This document shows, piece by piece, positions 25,616-33,876 of a stretch of 64,000 nucleotides of DNA. Source of the stretch: Micromonospora sp. M71_S20 (GTDB lineage Bacteria > Actinomycetota > Actinomycetes > Mycobacteriales > Micromonosporaceae); the NCBI RefSeq assembly GCF_003664255.1, contig NZ_RCCV01000001.1:1984001-2048000 (forward strand), written 5' to 3'. The position numbers and the translations under genes were made by a program. Each line of letters starts with the position of its first letter. Position 1 is the stretch's first letter. The notes beneath the pieces are model-generated. The model saw only the letters and a list, made by a program, of their open reading frames with translations. It had not been told where the DNA came from and searched no databases.

Positions 25616-27724
25616 TCACTCCTCCCGGGGGCGCAGGCGCACGCGGCGCAGCAGTTGGGCGTTGAGCGCCACCACGATCGTCGAGGCGGACATCAGGATC
25701 GCGCCGACCGCCGGACTGAGCGTCACCCCGGCCCAGGCCAGCACGCCCGCGGCCAGCGGAAGGGCGACGACGTTGTAGCCGGCCGCCCAGCCCAGGTTCT
25801 GGATCATCTTGCGGTACGAGGCCCGGGACAGCCGGATCACGCCGGTGACGCCCCGCGGGTCGGACGAGGCGAGCACGACCCCGGCGGACTCGATCGCCAC
25901 GTCGGTGCCGGCGCCGATGGCGATGCCCACGTCGGCCCGGGCCAGCGCGGGGGCGTCGTTCACCCCGTCGCCGACCATCGCCACCCGCAGCCCGCGCCGT
26001 TGCAGGTCGGCCACGGCGTCGTCCTTGTCGGCCGGCAGCACCTCGGCGAAGACCTCGTCGACGCCGGGACGGAAACCGAGGTCGGCGGCGACCGCCTCGG
26101 CGACCGGGCGGGCGTCCCCGGTGATCATGACGATCTTGCCGACGCCCTGCTCCCGCAGCTCGGCGATCGCCTCCCGGGCCTCGGGGCGGACCTGGTCCTC
26201 CAGCGCGAGGGCGCCGAGCACGGTGGCCGTCTCGCCGTCGAGGCGCAGCAGGTGCAGCACCGCCGCGCCCCGGCGCGACCACTCGCCCTGCCGGTCGCCC
26301 AGGTCGTCCGGCACCTCGGCGCTCAACTCACGGAGCAGGGCGGGCCCCCCGACGGCGTACGCCGTGCCGTCGACCTCCGCGCGGACGCCGCGCCCGGTCA
26401 GCGAGCGGAATCCCGTCGCCCGCCGGGCCCCACCGCGCTCGGACCCGGCGGCCACGATGGCCCGGGCCAGCGGATGCTCGCTGTCCGCCTCCACCGCCGC
26501 CGCCAGGGCGAGCACCTCATCCTCGCTGCCGTTCCCCGTGGCCGCCACCCCCGACACCACGTGCTCGCCCCGGGTCAGGGTGCCGGTCTTGTCGAACAGC
26601 ACCGCGTCGACCGTGCGCATCCGCTCCAGCGCCAGCCGGTCCTTGACCAGGATCCCGCCCCTGGCCGCCACAGCGGTCGACAGCGCGATCACCAGCGGGA
26701 TGGCCAGGCCCAGCGCGTGTGGGCAGGCGATCACCAGCACCGTGACGGTACGCACCACGGCCGCACCGGGGTCGCCGAGCACGGCCCAGGTCACCAGGGT
26801 CGCCAGGGCCACCACGGTCGCGACGTAGAACAGCCAGGCGGCGAACCGGTCGGCGAGCACCTGGGCGCGACCGCTGGACTGCTGGGCCTGGGCCACCAGG
26901 CGCTGGATGCCGGCCAGCGCGGTGTCCTCGCCGACCGCCTCGACGCGTACCCGGATCGCCGCGTCGGTGGCCACCGTGCCGGCGACCACCCGGTCCCCGG
27001 CGCCCCGGGAGACCGGCCGCGACTCGCCGGTGACCATGGACTCGTCCAGCTCGGCGCCGCCCTCGGTGATCCGGCCGTCGGCCGGCACCCGGGCGCCGGG
27101 CCGGACCAGCACCAGGTCGTCGACCCGCAGGTCCGCCACGGACACCCGCTCGACCCCGCCGTCCGCCGTCACCCGCTCGGCGTCGTCGGGCAGCAGCGCC
27201 GCCAGGGCGGACAGGGCGCCCTGCGCCTGGCCGATGGCCTTCATCTCCTGCCAGTGCCCGAGCAGCATGATCGTGACCAGGGCGGCGAGCTCCCACCAGA
27301 AGTCCAGGTCGAAGACGCCGAGCGCGGTGGCCGCCGAGGCGACGTACGCCACCGTGATGGCCATCGCGATGAGCAGCATCATGCCGGGCGCCCGGTCGCG
27401 CACCTCCCGCACGGCGCCGACCAGGAACGGCCAGCCGCCGTAGAGGAAGACGACCGTGCCGAGGACGGGGCCGACCCACGCCACGCCCGGGAACTCCAGC
27501 CGGTAGCCGAACCAGTCCATCACCATGTCGCTGGTCAGGACGATCGGCACGGTCAGCGCCAGGCTCAGCCAGAACTTCCGGCGGAACATCTCCGGGTCGT
27601 GCCCGGCGTGCTTGTCGTGCCCGGCGTGCCCGCCCGCGCCGTGGGCGTGCTGGCCGGCGTGCGCGTCGGAGGCACCCGTCGCGCGGGGCGGGTGGCCGTC
27701 GTGGTGGTGCGTCTCGTGGGGCAT
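25616..27724 (-). CDS. CopB-type heavy-metal P-type ATPase (CPH motif)
   Basis: A 702-residue P1B-type export ATPase. The N-terminus lacks an HMA domain and instead has 12 His in the first 42 residues. Membrane motif CPH is at 334-336, the phosphorylated Asp378 lies in DKTGTLT, TGES lies in the actuator domain, and [12 protein letters not shown] in the hinge. CPH pumps are assigned to Cu(II)/Cu(I)/Ag(I) in studied cases. The ATG at 27722-27724 is preferred because GAGGAGG lies five bases before it; an upstream in-frame ATG at 27751 lacks one. A CsoR-like palindrome sits directly upstream. Confidence 0.93.
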   Translation of the reverse strand: MPHETHHHDGHPPRATGASDAHAGQHAHGAGGHAGHDKHAGHDPEMFRRKFWLSLALTVPIVLTSDMVMDWFGYRLEFPGVAWVGPVLGTVVFLYGGWPFLVGAVREVRDRAPGMMLLIAMAITVAYVASAATALGVFDLDFWWELAALVTIMLLGHWQEMKAIGQAQGALSALAALLPDDAERVTADGGVERVSVADLRVDDLVLVRPGARVPADGRITEGGAELDESMVTGESRPVSRGAGDRVVAGTVATDAAIRVRVEAVGEDTALAGIQRLVAQAQQSSGRAQVLADRFAAWLFYVATVVALATLVTWAVLGDPGAAVVRTVTVLVIACPHALGLAIPLVIALSTAVAARGGILVKDRLALERMRTVDAVLFDKTGTLTRGEHVVSGVAATGNGSEDEVLALAAAVEADSEHPLARAIVAAGSERGGARRATGFRSLTGRGVRAEVDGTAYAVGGPALLRELSAEVPDDLGDRQGEWSRRGAAVLHLLRLDGETATVLGALALEDQVRPEAREAIAELREQGVGKIVMITGDARPVAEAVAADLGFRPGVDEVFAEVLPADKDDAVADLQRRGLRVAMVGDGVNDAPALARADVGIAIGAGTDVAIESAGVVLASSDPRGVTGVIRLSRASYRKMIQNLGWAAGYNVVALPLAAGVLAWAGVTLSPAVGAILMSASTIVVALNAQLLRRVRLRPREE

Positions 27725-27750
27725 CTGCGCCTCCTCACGACCACCATACA

Positions 27751-27765
27751 TACCCCCTCCGGGTA
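27751..27765 (-). promoter_or_regulatory. CsoR-like operator upstream of the CopB-type ATPase gene
   Basis: TACCCCCTCCGGGTA has the TACCC...GGGTA dyad typical of CsoR-family operators, and resembles the boxes next to csoR at 42.8-42.9 kb. It lies 27-41 bp upstream of the ATG, overlapping or flanking the -10 region (GTATGGT on the minus strand). Repression by the CsoR encoded at 42943 is likely but inferred. Confidence 0.6.
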
Positions 27766-27948
27766 TCCGCCGTCGGATCGCTCCGAGAAGCCGGACCCCC
27801 GGGGGCCCGCCCCTCCCGGGCGATCCCGCACGGCAGCCCCGGTCTGGCCGGCCCCCGGCGGGTCACCTGGGAGAGGCGGGCGGAGGGTTTGCGGCGGTGG
27901 GCGCCGGGAAGCCCGACGGTCGACCCCGCGCGAGAGGGAGATGACGCC

Positions 27949-28020
27949 ATGCACGTGCCCCACGAAGATCCGCGCCGGGTCGCGGACGACGCCGCGCCGC
28001 GTCCCGGGGGCGCGTCGTGA
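27949..28020 (+). CDS. Short leader ORF overlapping the MRJP-family gene
   Basis: A 23-codon frame starts at the ATG at 27949 (GAGAGGGAG upstream) and ends in a TGA that overlaps the GTG of the next gene (GTGA). The peptide MHVPHEDPRRVADD resembles no family known to me. It could be a translational-coupling leader that delivers ribosomes to the following GTG, which has no ribosome site of its own. The rest of the 27766-27948 gap shows nothing I can name. Confidence 0.4.
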   Translation: MHVPHEDPRRVADDAAPRPGGAS

Positions 28021-29117
28021 GCGGGCCGGTCGCCGCCGAGCCGGTCGGCGAGTTGGAACTCGTCCACGCCTTCACCGGCCCGATGCCCACCGGCGTGAGC
28101 GTCTCGCACACCGGCCGGATCTTCGTCAACTTCCCGAAGTGGGGCGACGAGGTGCCCGCCACGGTGGTCGAACTGCGCGACGGCCGCGAGGTGCCCTTCC
28201 CCGACCAGCGGTGGAACAGCCCGTCGGGCGACGACGACGCGGAGGCGTTCGTGTCGGTGCAGAGCATCGTCGTCGACCCCGCCGACAGGCTCTGGGTCCT
28301 CGACACCGGCAGCCCGATGTTCCGCCCCACCTCGCCCGGTGGCCCGAAGCTGGTCCGGGTCGACCTGGACACCGACACCGTCGCCCAGGTGATCACCTTC
28401 CCGACCGACGTCGCCCTGCCCAGCACCTATCTCAACGACGTGCGCTTCGACCTGCGCCGCGGCGAGGCGGGCGTCGCCTACATCACCGACTCCTCCGACT
28501 CCGGCCCGAACGGGATCATCGTGGTGGACCTGGCCAGCGGCGCGTCCTGGCGGCGGCTGCACGACCACCCGTCCACGAAGGCCGAGCCGCTGGAGACGTT
28601 CCGGCCCGTGGTCGAGGGCCGGCCGTTCCTGGAGCGCCCCGCCGACGGGCCGCCGAAGCCGGTGACGATGGGCGCGGACGGCATCGCCATCGCCGCCGAC
28701 GGGGCCCGGCTGCACTACTGCCCGCTCGCCTCGCGCCGCTGGTACAGCGTGCCCACCGACGCGCTCACCGACCGTTCGACGGCCGACGACCAGGTCGCCG
28801 CGTCGGTGGTGGACGAGGGCGACAAGGGCGGCGGCTCCGACGGCCTGGAGACCGACGACGCCGGCCGGCTCTACCTCACCTCGTACGAGCACGACGCGGT
28901 GCTGCGCCGCCGTCCCGACGGCGGGTACGAGACCGTGGTGCACGACCCCCGGCTGCTCTGGCCCGACACCATGTCCGTGGCGAGCGACGGGCACCTGTAC
29001 GTGACCGCCAACCAGTTGCACCGCCAGGCGAAGTACCAGCGCGGGCAGGACCTGCGGCGCAAGCCGTACGCCCTGTTCCGCGTGCGGATCGACGCCGGCC
29101 CGGTCCGGCTGCGCTGA
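28017..29117 (+). CDS. Yellow/major royal jelly protein family beta-propeller
   Basis: A 366-residue protein without signal peptide. It has the MRJP/Yellow arrangement of a six-bladed propeller: THTGRIFVNFPKW-like start (SHTGRIFVNFPKWGDEVPAT), DRLWVLDTGSPMF, ITDSSDSGPNGIIVVDLASG, VTMGADGIAIAADGARLHYC and MSVASDGHLYVTANQLHR. Bacterial members are few and mostly unstudied; relatives include metal-dependent lactonases and sugar-binding proteins, so function is open. The GTG at 28017 overlaps a short leader ORF. It stands between two copper-related loci. Confidence 0.88.
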   Translation: MSGPVAAEPVGELELVHAFTGPMPTGVSVSHTGRIFVNFPKWGDEVPATVVELRDGREVPFPDQRWNSPSGDDDAEAFVSVQSIVVDPADRLWVLDTGSPMFRPTSPGGPKLVRVDLDTDTVAQVITFPTDVALPSTYLNDVRFDLRRGEAGVAYITDSSDSGPNGIIVVDLASGASWRRLHDHPSTKAEPLETFRPVVEGRPFLERPADGPPKPVTMGADGIAIAADGARLHYCPLASRRWYSVPTDALTDRSTADDQVAASVVDEGDKGGGSDGLETDDAGRLYLTSYEHDAVLRRRPDGGYETVVHDPRLLWPDTMSVASDGHLYVTANQLHRQAKYQRGQDLRRKPYALFRVRIDAGPVRLR

Positions 29118-29127
29118 CCACCGACAC

Positions 29128-29165
29128 GACGGCGCCGGCACCCCGCGCGGGATGCCGGCGCCGTC
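29128..29165. terminator. Bidirectional terminator between convergent genes
   Basis: GACGGCGCCGGCA and TGCCGGCGCCGTC form a perfect 13-bp inverted repeat with a 12-nt loop, 10 bp past the MRJP-family stop and 10 bp from the end of the Cys-rich gene. There is no U tract, as is common in actinobacteria. Confidence 0.85.
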
Positions 29166-29175
29166 TGCGGACCGC

Positions 29176-29583
29176 TCAGCTCATGGTGGCGAGCAGGTCC
29201 CGGCAGGCGCGCTCGCACGCGCGGCAGGCGTCGGCGCAGACCCGGCAGTGCTCGTGCATGCCCGCGTGGCTGGCGCACTCGTCGCCGCAGGACTTGCAGG
29301 CGGTGGCGCACGCCTCCAGCAGGGTGCGGCTGATGTTGGCGTCGTAGCCGGTGTGCCGGGACAGCACCCGGGCGGTCGTCGTGCAGATGTCCGCGCAGTC
29401 CAGGTTCGTCCGTACGCACTTCGTCAGCTCGGCGACCATGTCCTCGCTGAGGCAGGCGTCGGCGCAGGCGGTGCACGCCTGGGCGCAGGTGTTCAGCGCG
29501 TCGACGACGGCGGCCAGCTTGGCCCGGTCCAGGTTGATCGACTTCGGGTACGTCTCGAGCATCGGCATCGTGGTGCTGGGCAC
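29176..29583 (-). CDS. Cys-rich four-helix bundle copper-binding protein (DUF326)
   Basis: A 135-residue helical protein with 16 Cys in CxxxC and CxxC arrays: NTCAQACTACADACLSEDM, then EACATACKSCGDEC, then HCRVCADACRACERAC. The pattern matches DUF326 and copper-storage (Csp) proteins, which hold many Cu(I) ions inside a four-helix bundle. No signal or Tat peptide is present, suggesting a cytosolic store (Csp3-like). The GTG start is preceded by GAGGAG. The metal is inferred from family and from the copper genes nearby. Confidence 0.85.
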   Translation of the reverse strand: MPSTTMPMLETYPKSINLDRAKLAAVVDALNTCAQACTACADACLSEDMVAELTKCVRTNLDCADICTTTARVLSRHTGYDANISRTLLEACATACKSCGDECASHAGMHEHCRVCADACRACERACRDLLATMS

Positions 29584-29763
29584 GGCGTTCTCCTCTCGGT
29601 CATTGCCTGTGCACTACCCGCGACCGTCGCCCGGCATGCGACCACCGGCGGTACCGGTCCCGTCGGGCCGTCGACCGGGTCGACCACCGCGCCCGGGTCC
29701 CACCGGCTGACCGGCTGCGGGGGCCACGGCGCGCCGGTCGTCGCGGTGGCCGATGATCGGGCC

Positions 29764-30180
29764 ATGTTCAGACGCCTCCGTGAGACGGCCCGCGAGAACC
29801 GCCGGCAGCAACGGCTCATGTCGAAGTCGAAGAACCCCGACGGCTGCTGTGACTGCTGCGACCTGGGGCTGTTCTCCACCCTGCTGATGCTCGGCTCGGC
29901 GACGGCGGCGGCGACCCGGGCGCCGGCGCTGGACCGGGCGGGGGTGGCGGCGATCCGGGGCTACCGCCGGTGGCTGTCGCCGCACTGGCCTGGGCGGTGC
30001 CGCTTCACGCCCACCTGCGGGGCGTACGGGTTGACGGCGGTGGAGCGGCACGGGCTGGCGGTGGGGGGACGGCTGGCCGCCGAGCGGGTGCGCCGCTGCC
30101 GTCCCGGCGTTCCCCGGGGCACCCACGATCCGGTGCGCCGACCGATGAGTCGTGGAATGAGCCGACCGGAGATCGGGTAG
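29764..30180 (+). CDS. yidD: YidD-family membrane insertion factor with Cys-rich extension
   Basis: A 138-residue protein. The YidD core (residues about 63-125) has RGYRRWLSPHWPGRCRFTPT with Cys79 and Cys85, then YGLTAVERHG and RVRRCRPGVPRGTHDPV. Family members help YidC insert membrane proteins. Unusually, an N-terminal extension of about 60 residues carries CCDCCD (Cys28, 29, 31, 32) followed by a hydrophobic stretch LFSTLLMLGSATAAA. It is not beside rnpA/yidC as the housekeeping copy would be, so it is probably a second, divergent paralogue. Confidence 0.82.
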   Translation: MFRRLRETARENRRQQRLMSKSKNPDGCCDCCDLGLFSTLLMLGSATAAATRAPALDRAGVAAIRGYRRWLSPHWPGRCRFTPTCGAYGLTAVERHGLAVGGRLAAERVRRCRPGVPRGTHDPVRRPMSRGMSRPEIG

Positions 30181-30189
30181 GACGAGACC

Positions 30190-30645
30190 ATGGGCCAGCT
30201 GAGCAGTTCCCCACCCCCGCCGCAGGCCGTTGAGCTGCGGCGGTGGACGTTGCAGGAGGCGGTCGACCTGCGTGCCCTGCGGGCGTCCCTGCACGAGGAA
30301 CTGACCGGCGACGTGCTCGGTGAGGGCGAGTCCCTGGAGGAGGTTCCCGAACTCGTCGCGCTGATCGCCACGGAGCTGGCCACGAACGCCCTGCGCCACG
30401 GGATGCCGCCGACCATCGTCCGGCTGCTCGCCACCGACGACTGCCTCATCCTCGACGTCGCCGACCACGACCTGGGGTCCCTGCCGCAGCTCGCCGAGCC
30501 CCGGCCCGTCGGCGACGGCGGACGCGGCCTGGAGCTGGCCCGCGCCCTCTCCCTCGACGTCGGCTGGTACGCCACGGGCAACACCAAGAACATCTGGGCG
30601 TCCTTCCCCCGCACCGAGCGCCTCAGCGGCGCGCGGAGCGCCTGA
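30190..30645 (+). CDS. GHKL ATPase, RsbW-like regulator
   Basis: A 151-residue HATPase_c protein like the anti-sigma kinases of partner-switching systems. The N-box reads LIATELATNALRHG, the G1 region VADHDLG, and G2 GGRGLELA. The G1 lacks the usual DxGxG, so nucleotide handling may differ. It begins 10 bp after the yidD-like gene. It is probably a Ser kinase/anti-sigma factor for the nearby signalling genes; its partner is unknown. Confidence 0.85.
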   Translation: MGQLSSSPPPPQAVELRRWTLQEAVDLRALRASLHEELTGDVLGEGESLEEVPELVALIATELATNALRHGMPPTIVRLLATDDCLILDVADHDLGSLPQLAEPRPVGDGGRGLELARALSLDVGWYATGNTKNIWASFPRTERLSGARSA

Positions 30646-30772
30646 CCGGGCACCGGCCGGCGCGGCGGCGCGGAGCGGCCGACCGGGAGCCCGCCCCGGG
30701 GCGACGAACCGGGCGAAAGCCCCTCCTGGCGTCCTGGCAGGTCGCGGGCCCGGCGCCCGTTCCCGGGCGACC

Positions 30773-30778
30773 TACACT
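30773..30778 (+). promoter_or_regulatory. -10 element of the MEDS gene pair
   Basis: TACACT in CCTACACTGGTTGCCGTGAG lies 21 bp upstream of the ATG at 30800, with GAGGGAG between as ribosome site. The -35 is not clear; an inverted repeat around CCGGGC lies just before it. Confidence 0.4.
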
Positions 30779-30799
30779 GGTTGCCGTGAGGGAGTCAGC

Positions 30800-31633
30800 A
30801 TGACCAGCAGCGAACGGCGGGCCGCGCCGGGCGGTCACATCTGCTGGTCGTACGACGACCCGGAATCCCTCGCCGACCAGGCGGAGCGCCACCTCGCCAT
30901 GAGCCTCGCCGCCGGCGAGCGCTTCTGGTACGTGACACCGCGCCCCTCGGACCTGGTGGCCGAGCGGCTGCGCGCCCTGCCGAACTTCACCGACGCCGTG
31001 CGCCGGGGCGCCGCCGCGGTGGTCCCCCTCGTCTCGACCTACTCGCCCGACCACGTCGTCGACCCGGCGACGCAGGTCGCCGCATACGCGGCGGCCACGG
31101 AAGAGGCGCTGGCCGCCGGTTACACCGGGCTGCGCGTGGTCGCGGAGGCCACCGAGCTGGTCCGCACCCCGGCCCAGCTCGACGTCTTCACCCGCTACGA
31201 GCACCTCGTCGACCGCTACATGCGCACCCGGCCGTTCAAGGCCATGTGTGCCTACCACCGGTTGAAGCTGGGCGACCGGGCGGTCACCGAGCTGGCGTGC
31301 ATGCATCCGCAGACCAACGTCGAGGACCTGCTGTTCCGGTTGTACGCCGTGGCGCCCGCCGACGGGCACGCCGCGCTCGCCGGCGAGCTGGACATGTCGA
31401 ACCACGAGCTGTTCCGCACCGCCCTGGACCGCGCCGACCTGCGGCCCACCGACGGTGAGCTGGTGCTGTCGGCGGCCGGCCTGCGCTTCGTGGACCACCG
31501 CGCCCTGGCCCACCTGGCCGAGTACGCGCACCGCCGCGGCGCGACCGCCGTGCTGCGCACCCCCCGCTCGGCCGCGGCCCGCCTGGTGGAGCTGCTGCGC
31601 CTGCCCGGTCTGCGGGTGGAGGTCACGCCATGA
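30800..31633 (+). CDS. MEDS-STAS protein, anti-sigma antagonist-like
   Basis: A 277-residue protein. Residues about 10-170 are a MEDS (DcmR-type sensory) domain: GGHICWSYDDPESL, then RLRALPNF, then RPFKAMCAYHRLKLG. Residues about 186-277 form a STAS fold (ALAGELDMSNHELFRTALDR and LVLSAAGLRFVDHRALAHLA). At the position of the usual phospho-acceptor Ser in the D-S motif it has Asp232-His233, so the normal Ser phosphorylation switch is absent. It is coupled by ATGA overlap to the MEDS-HATPase gene. It probably takes part in a partner-switching circuit. Confidence 0.85.
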   Translation: MTSSERRAAPGGHICWSYDDPESLADQAERHLAMSLAAGERFWYVTPRPSDLVAERLRALPNFTDAVRRGAAAVVPLVSTYSPDHVVDPATQVAAYAAATEEALAAGYTGLRVVAEATELVRTPAQLDVFTRYEHLVDRYMRTRPFKAMCAYHRLKLGDRAVTELACMHPQTNVEDLLFRLYAVAPADGHAALAGELDMSNHELFRTALDRADLRPTDGELVLSAAGLRFVDHRALAHLAEYAHRRGATAVLRTPRSAAARLVELLRLPGLRVEVTP

Positions 31634-32589
31634 GGACCGGTGCGGCCGCCCAGCACCACGGCTACTACCACGAGGCCGTCCGCTACGACTCCGACGACGA
31701 GCTACTCGCCGTGGCGGTGCCGTTCCTGCTCGGCGGCGTCGAGGCGGGCGAGCCGACCTTCGTCGCGCTGGGCGAGCGCACCGGCGGGCTGGTCCGCTCG
31801 GCGCTGCCGGCCGGTTCCGGGGTCGAGTTCCTGCCCGGCGGCGACGTCTACGCCCGGCCCGCCGCCGCCATCCGCTCCTACCGCCAGCTCCTCGCCGAGC
31901 AGGTGGCCGCCGGCGCCGGGCAGATCCGGATCATCGGTGAGGTGCCTCCGGTCTCGTTCGGCGCGACCTGGGACTGGTGGGCCCGCTACGAGTCGGCGAT
32001 AAACCACGCGTACGACGACTTCCCCCTGTGGAGCATGTGCGCGTACGACACCCGGATCACGCCGCCGGAGGTGCTGGCGGACGTGGCCCGTACGCACCCC
32101 CGGTTCGCCACCCCCGACGGGCGGCACGTGCCCAGCCCGACCTGGACGCCGCCGAGGGAGTACCTGCGGCAGGGCCCCCGGGTCGTGCCCGACCCCCTCC
32201 AGGCGCAGCCGCCAGCCGTGGAGCTGGCCGACCCGACGGCGGCAGAGGCGCGCGCCGCCGTGCACAAGGTCGACCAGGGCCAGGTGCCGGTCGACGACGT
32301 GGAGGATCTGGTCGTCGCGGTCAGCGAGATCGTCACCAACGCGTTGCGCCACGGCAGGCCGCCGGTCCGACTGCGCGTCTGGGCCGGCGACGACCGCATC
32401 GTGGCGACGGTCAGCGACGGCGGCGAGGGGCCGGGCGATCCGTTCTGCGGGCTGCTCCCCGTGTCCGACGGCGCCCCCGGCGGGCTCGGCCTCTGGATCA
32501 CCTACCAGTCCTGCAACCACGTGACCTGGCAGCGCGACGACGCCGGGTTCACGCTCCGGCTGACGGCCGGGAAGGCGTACACCGGCTGA
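31630..32589 (+). CDS. MEDS-GHKL protein, putative anti-sigma kinase
   Basis: A 319-residue protein. The MEDS domain spans about residues 8-175 (HHGYYHEAVRYDSDDELLAV, LPAGSGVEFLPGGDVYA, FPLWSMCAYDTRITPPEVL). The HATPase_c domain spans about 200-315 with N-box VAVSEIVTNALRHG and G1 TVSDGGEGPGDP. The ATG overlaps the STAS partner's stop. Domain order and coupling suggest that one sensory input acts on a kinase and its antagonist at once. Its last 41 bp overlap the end of the convergent CtaG gene. Confidence 0.88.
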   Translation: MRTGAAAQHHGYYHEAVRYDSDDELLAVAVPFLLGGVEAGEPTFVALGERTGGLVRSALPAGSGVEFLPGGDVYARPAAAIRSYRQLLAEQVAAGAGQIRIIGEVPPVSFGATWDWWARYESAINHAYDDFPLWSMCAYDTRITPPEVLADVARTHPRFATPDGRHVPSPTWTPPREYLRQGPRVVPDPLQAQPPAVELADPTAAEARAAVHKVDQGQVPVDDVEDLVVAVSEIVTNALRHGRPPVRLRVWAGDDRIVATVSDGGEGPGDPFCGLLPVSDGAPGGLGLWITYQSCNHVTWQRDDAGFTLRLTAGKAYTG

Positions 32590-33415
32590 CGGGCGCGACC
32601 CGGGCGGCCTCGCGTCCGGGCGGGCCCTCCCCGACGGCGGGTGCCGGCCGGCGGGGCCGACGCCGGTGGTACCAGGCGGCGAAGAGGGCGGTGGCGAGCA
32701 GCAGTTCGGCCACGTCGCCGCCGTAGTACATCAACCGGGCCGCCGCGCGCAGCGCCGCGACGTCCCGGTCGGGCAGCCCGGGCGGCAGGGTGGCGGCGTG
32801 CGCGTACAGGTACTTGGCCAACACGGCGTGCCCGGCCCCCGCGCCGAGCAGCGCGCCGGCCCGCACCGCCAGGCCGGGCCGGCGCGGGGCCGGGTCCGGG
32901 CCGGCCACCGACCAGGCGAGCAGGTAGCCGGCGGCGACGTAGTGCACGTGCAGGGCGTGGTGCAGCACCGGGTTCCGCTCGGCCGCCGCGTAGAGCGGGG
33001 TGAGCAGCACCAGCGCCAGCCCGCCGGTGGTGAGCAGCGCCGCCGTCACCGGATGGGCGAGCACGTGCACCGGCCTCGCCCGCAGGAACCGGCCCACCCG
33101 GCGGCCGACCGGCGGCGGCACGACCCGCAGCAGCAGGGTCACCGGCGCGCCGAGGGCCAGCGCGAGCGGCGCGACCATGCCCAGCAGCAGGTGCTGGGCC
33201 ATGTGGACGCGCGGGTCGCCGGGCCCGCCCGCCAGCGGGCCGAGGGCGACCGCGAGCACCGCGCAGCCGGCCAGCCAGGCGACCGTACGCCGGCGACGCC
33301 AGCCGCGCCGGTCCCGGGACACGGCCAGCAGGTAGCCGGCGGCGAGCAACGCGACCGCCACGAGCGGCAGCGGGGCCGGACCGGCGGCGGCACCGGTGTG
33401 CGCGAGCGCCGTCAC
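32549..33415 (-). CDS. CtaG-family cytochrome c oxidase assembly protein
   Basis: A 288-residue membrane protein with seven predicted helices. The family core VHMAQHLLLGMVAPLALALG, APVTLLLRVV, ALHVHYVAAGYLLAWSVAGP and LMYYGGDVAELLLATALFAA includes the conserved His and Met residues thought to pass copper to oxidase. The GTG at 33413-33415 overlaps the DUF2243 stop (GTGA). The Pro/Arg-rich C-terminus overlaps the convergent gene. A second CtaG-like module is fused to CopD at 13-15 kb. Confidence 0.9.
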   Translation of the reverse strand: MTALAHTGAAAGPAPLPLVAVALLAAGYLLAVSRDRRGWRRRRTVAWLAGCAVLAVALGPLAGGPGDPRVHMAQHLLLGMVAPLALALGAPVTLLLRVVPPPVGRRVGRFLRARPVHVLAHPVTAALLTTGGLALVLLTPLYAAAERNPVLHHALHVHYVAAGYLLAWSVAGPDPAPRRPGLAVRAGALLGAGAGHAVLAKYLYAHAATLPPGLPDRDVAALRAAARLMYYGGDVAELLLATALFAAWYHRRRPRRPAPAVGEGPPGREAARVAPVSRCTPSRPSAGA

Positions 33416-33876
33416 CGGGCGTCGCGGCCGGAGCGGGACCGCACCCGCCAGGTCACCCACGCGCCGAGCAGCAGCAGCGCCACCGCCGCCACGTTCCACA
33501 CCACGTCGTACGGGAGCAGGTGCACCCCGTAGCGGATCTGGTGCAGCCGCAGCACCTTGTGGTCGACGATCCCGTCGAAGAGCTGGAACGCCCCGGCGCC
33601 GAGCAGCAACCCGCCCCAGGCGGCCCGGGGCACCAGGGCACCCCGGCGGCGCAGGTCGGCGAACCAGAAGAAGCCGCCGACCAGGGCGATCAGCTCGGCC
33701 GAGTGCAGCAGCCCGTCGGAGAGCAGCCCGACGGAGGGGGTGGACCGGTCGTAGAAGTGGTGCCAGCCGAGGATCTGGTGGAAGACGATCTCGTCGACGG
33801 CGGCCATCACCGCCACCCCGATCACCGCGGCGGCGAGGACCGACCGGCGAAGATCAGGTGCGCCGGAGCGGTTCAC
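33412..33876 (-). CDS. DUF2243 membrane protein
   Basis: A 154-residue protein with four hydrophobic segments and conserved His: DEIVFHQILGWHHFYDRSTP, SDGLLHSAELIALVGGFFWF, DGIVDHKVLRLHQIRYGVHL. The family is uncharacterised but often stands beside CtaG homologues, and the His spacing suggests metal binding in the membrane. The GTG at 33874-33876 overlaps the hflX stop, and its own stop overlaps the CtaG start, forming a coupled three-gene string. Confidence 0.88.
   Translation of the reverse strand: MNRSGAPDLRRSVLAAAVIGVAVMAAVDEIVFHQILGWHHFYDRSTPSVGLLSDGLLHSAELIALVGGFFWFADLRRRGALVPRAAWGGLLLGAGAFQLFDGIVDHKVLRLHQIRYGVHLLPYDVVWNVAAVALLLLGAWVTWRVRSRSGRDAR

Noticed and set aside
24398..29347. 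A 1649-codon plus-strand open frame across several genes
   Set aside because: Low-complexity His/Gln/Arg composition, antisense to the copper ATPase gene and out of frame with the MRJP gene; no domain or ribosome site.
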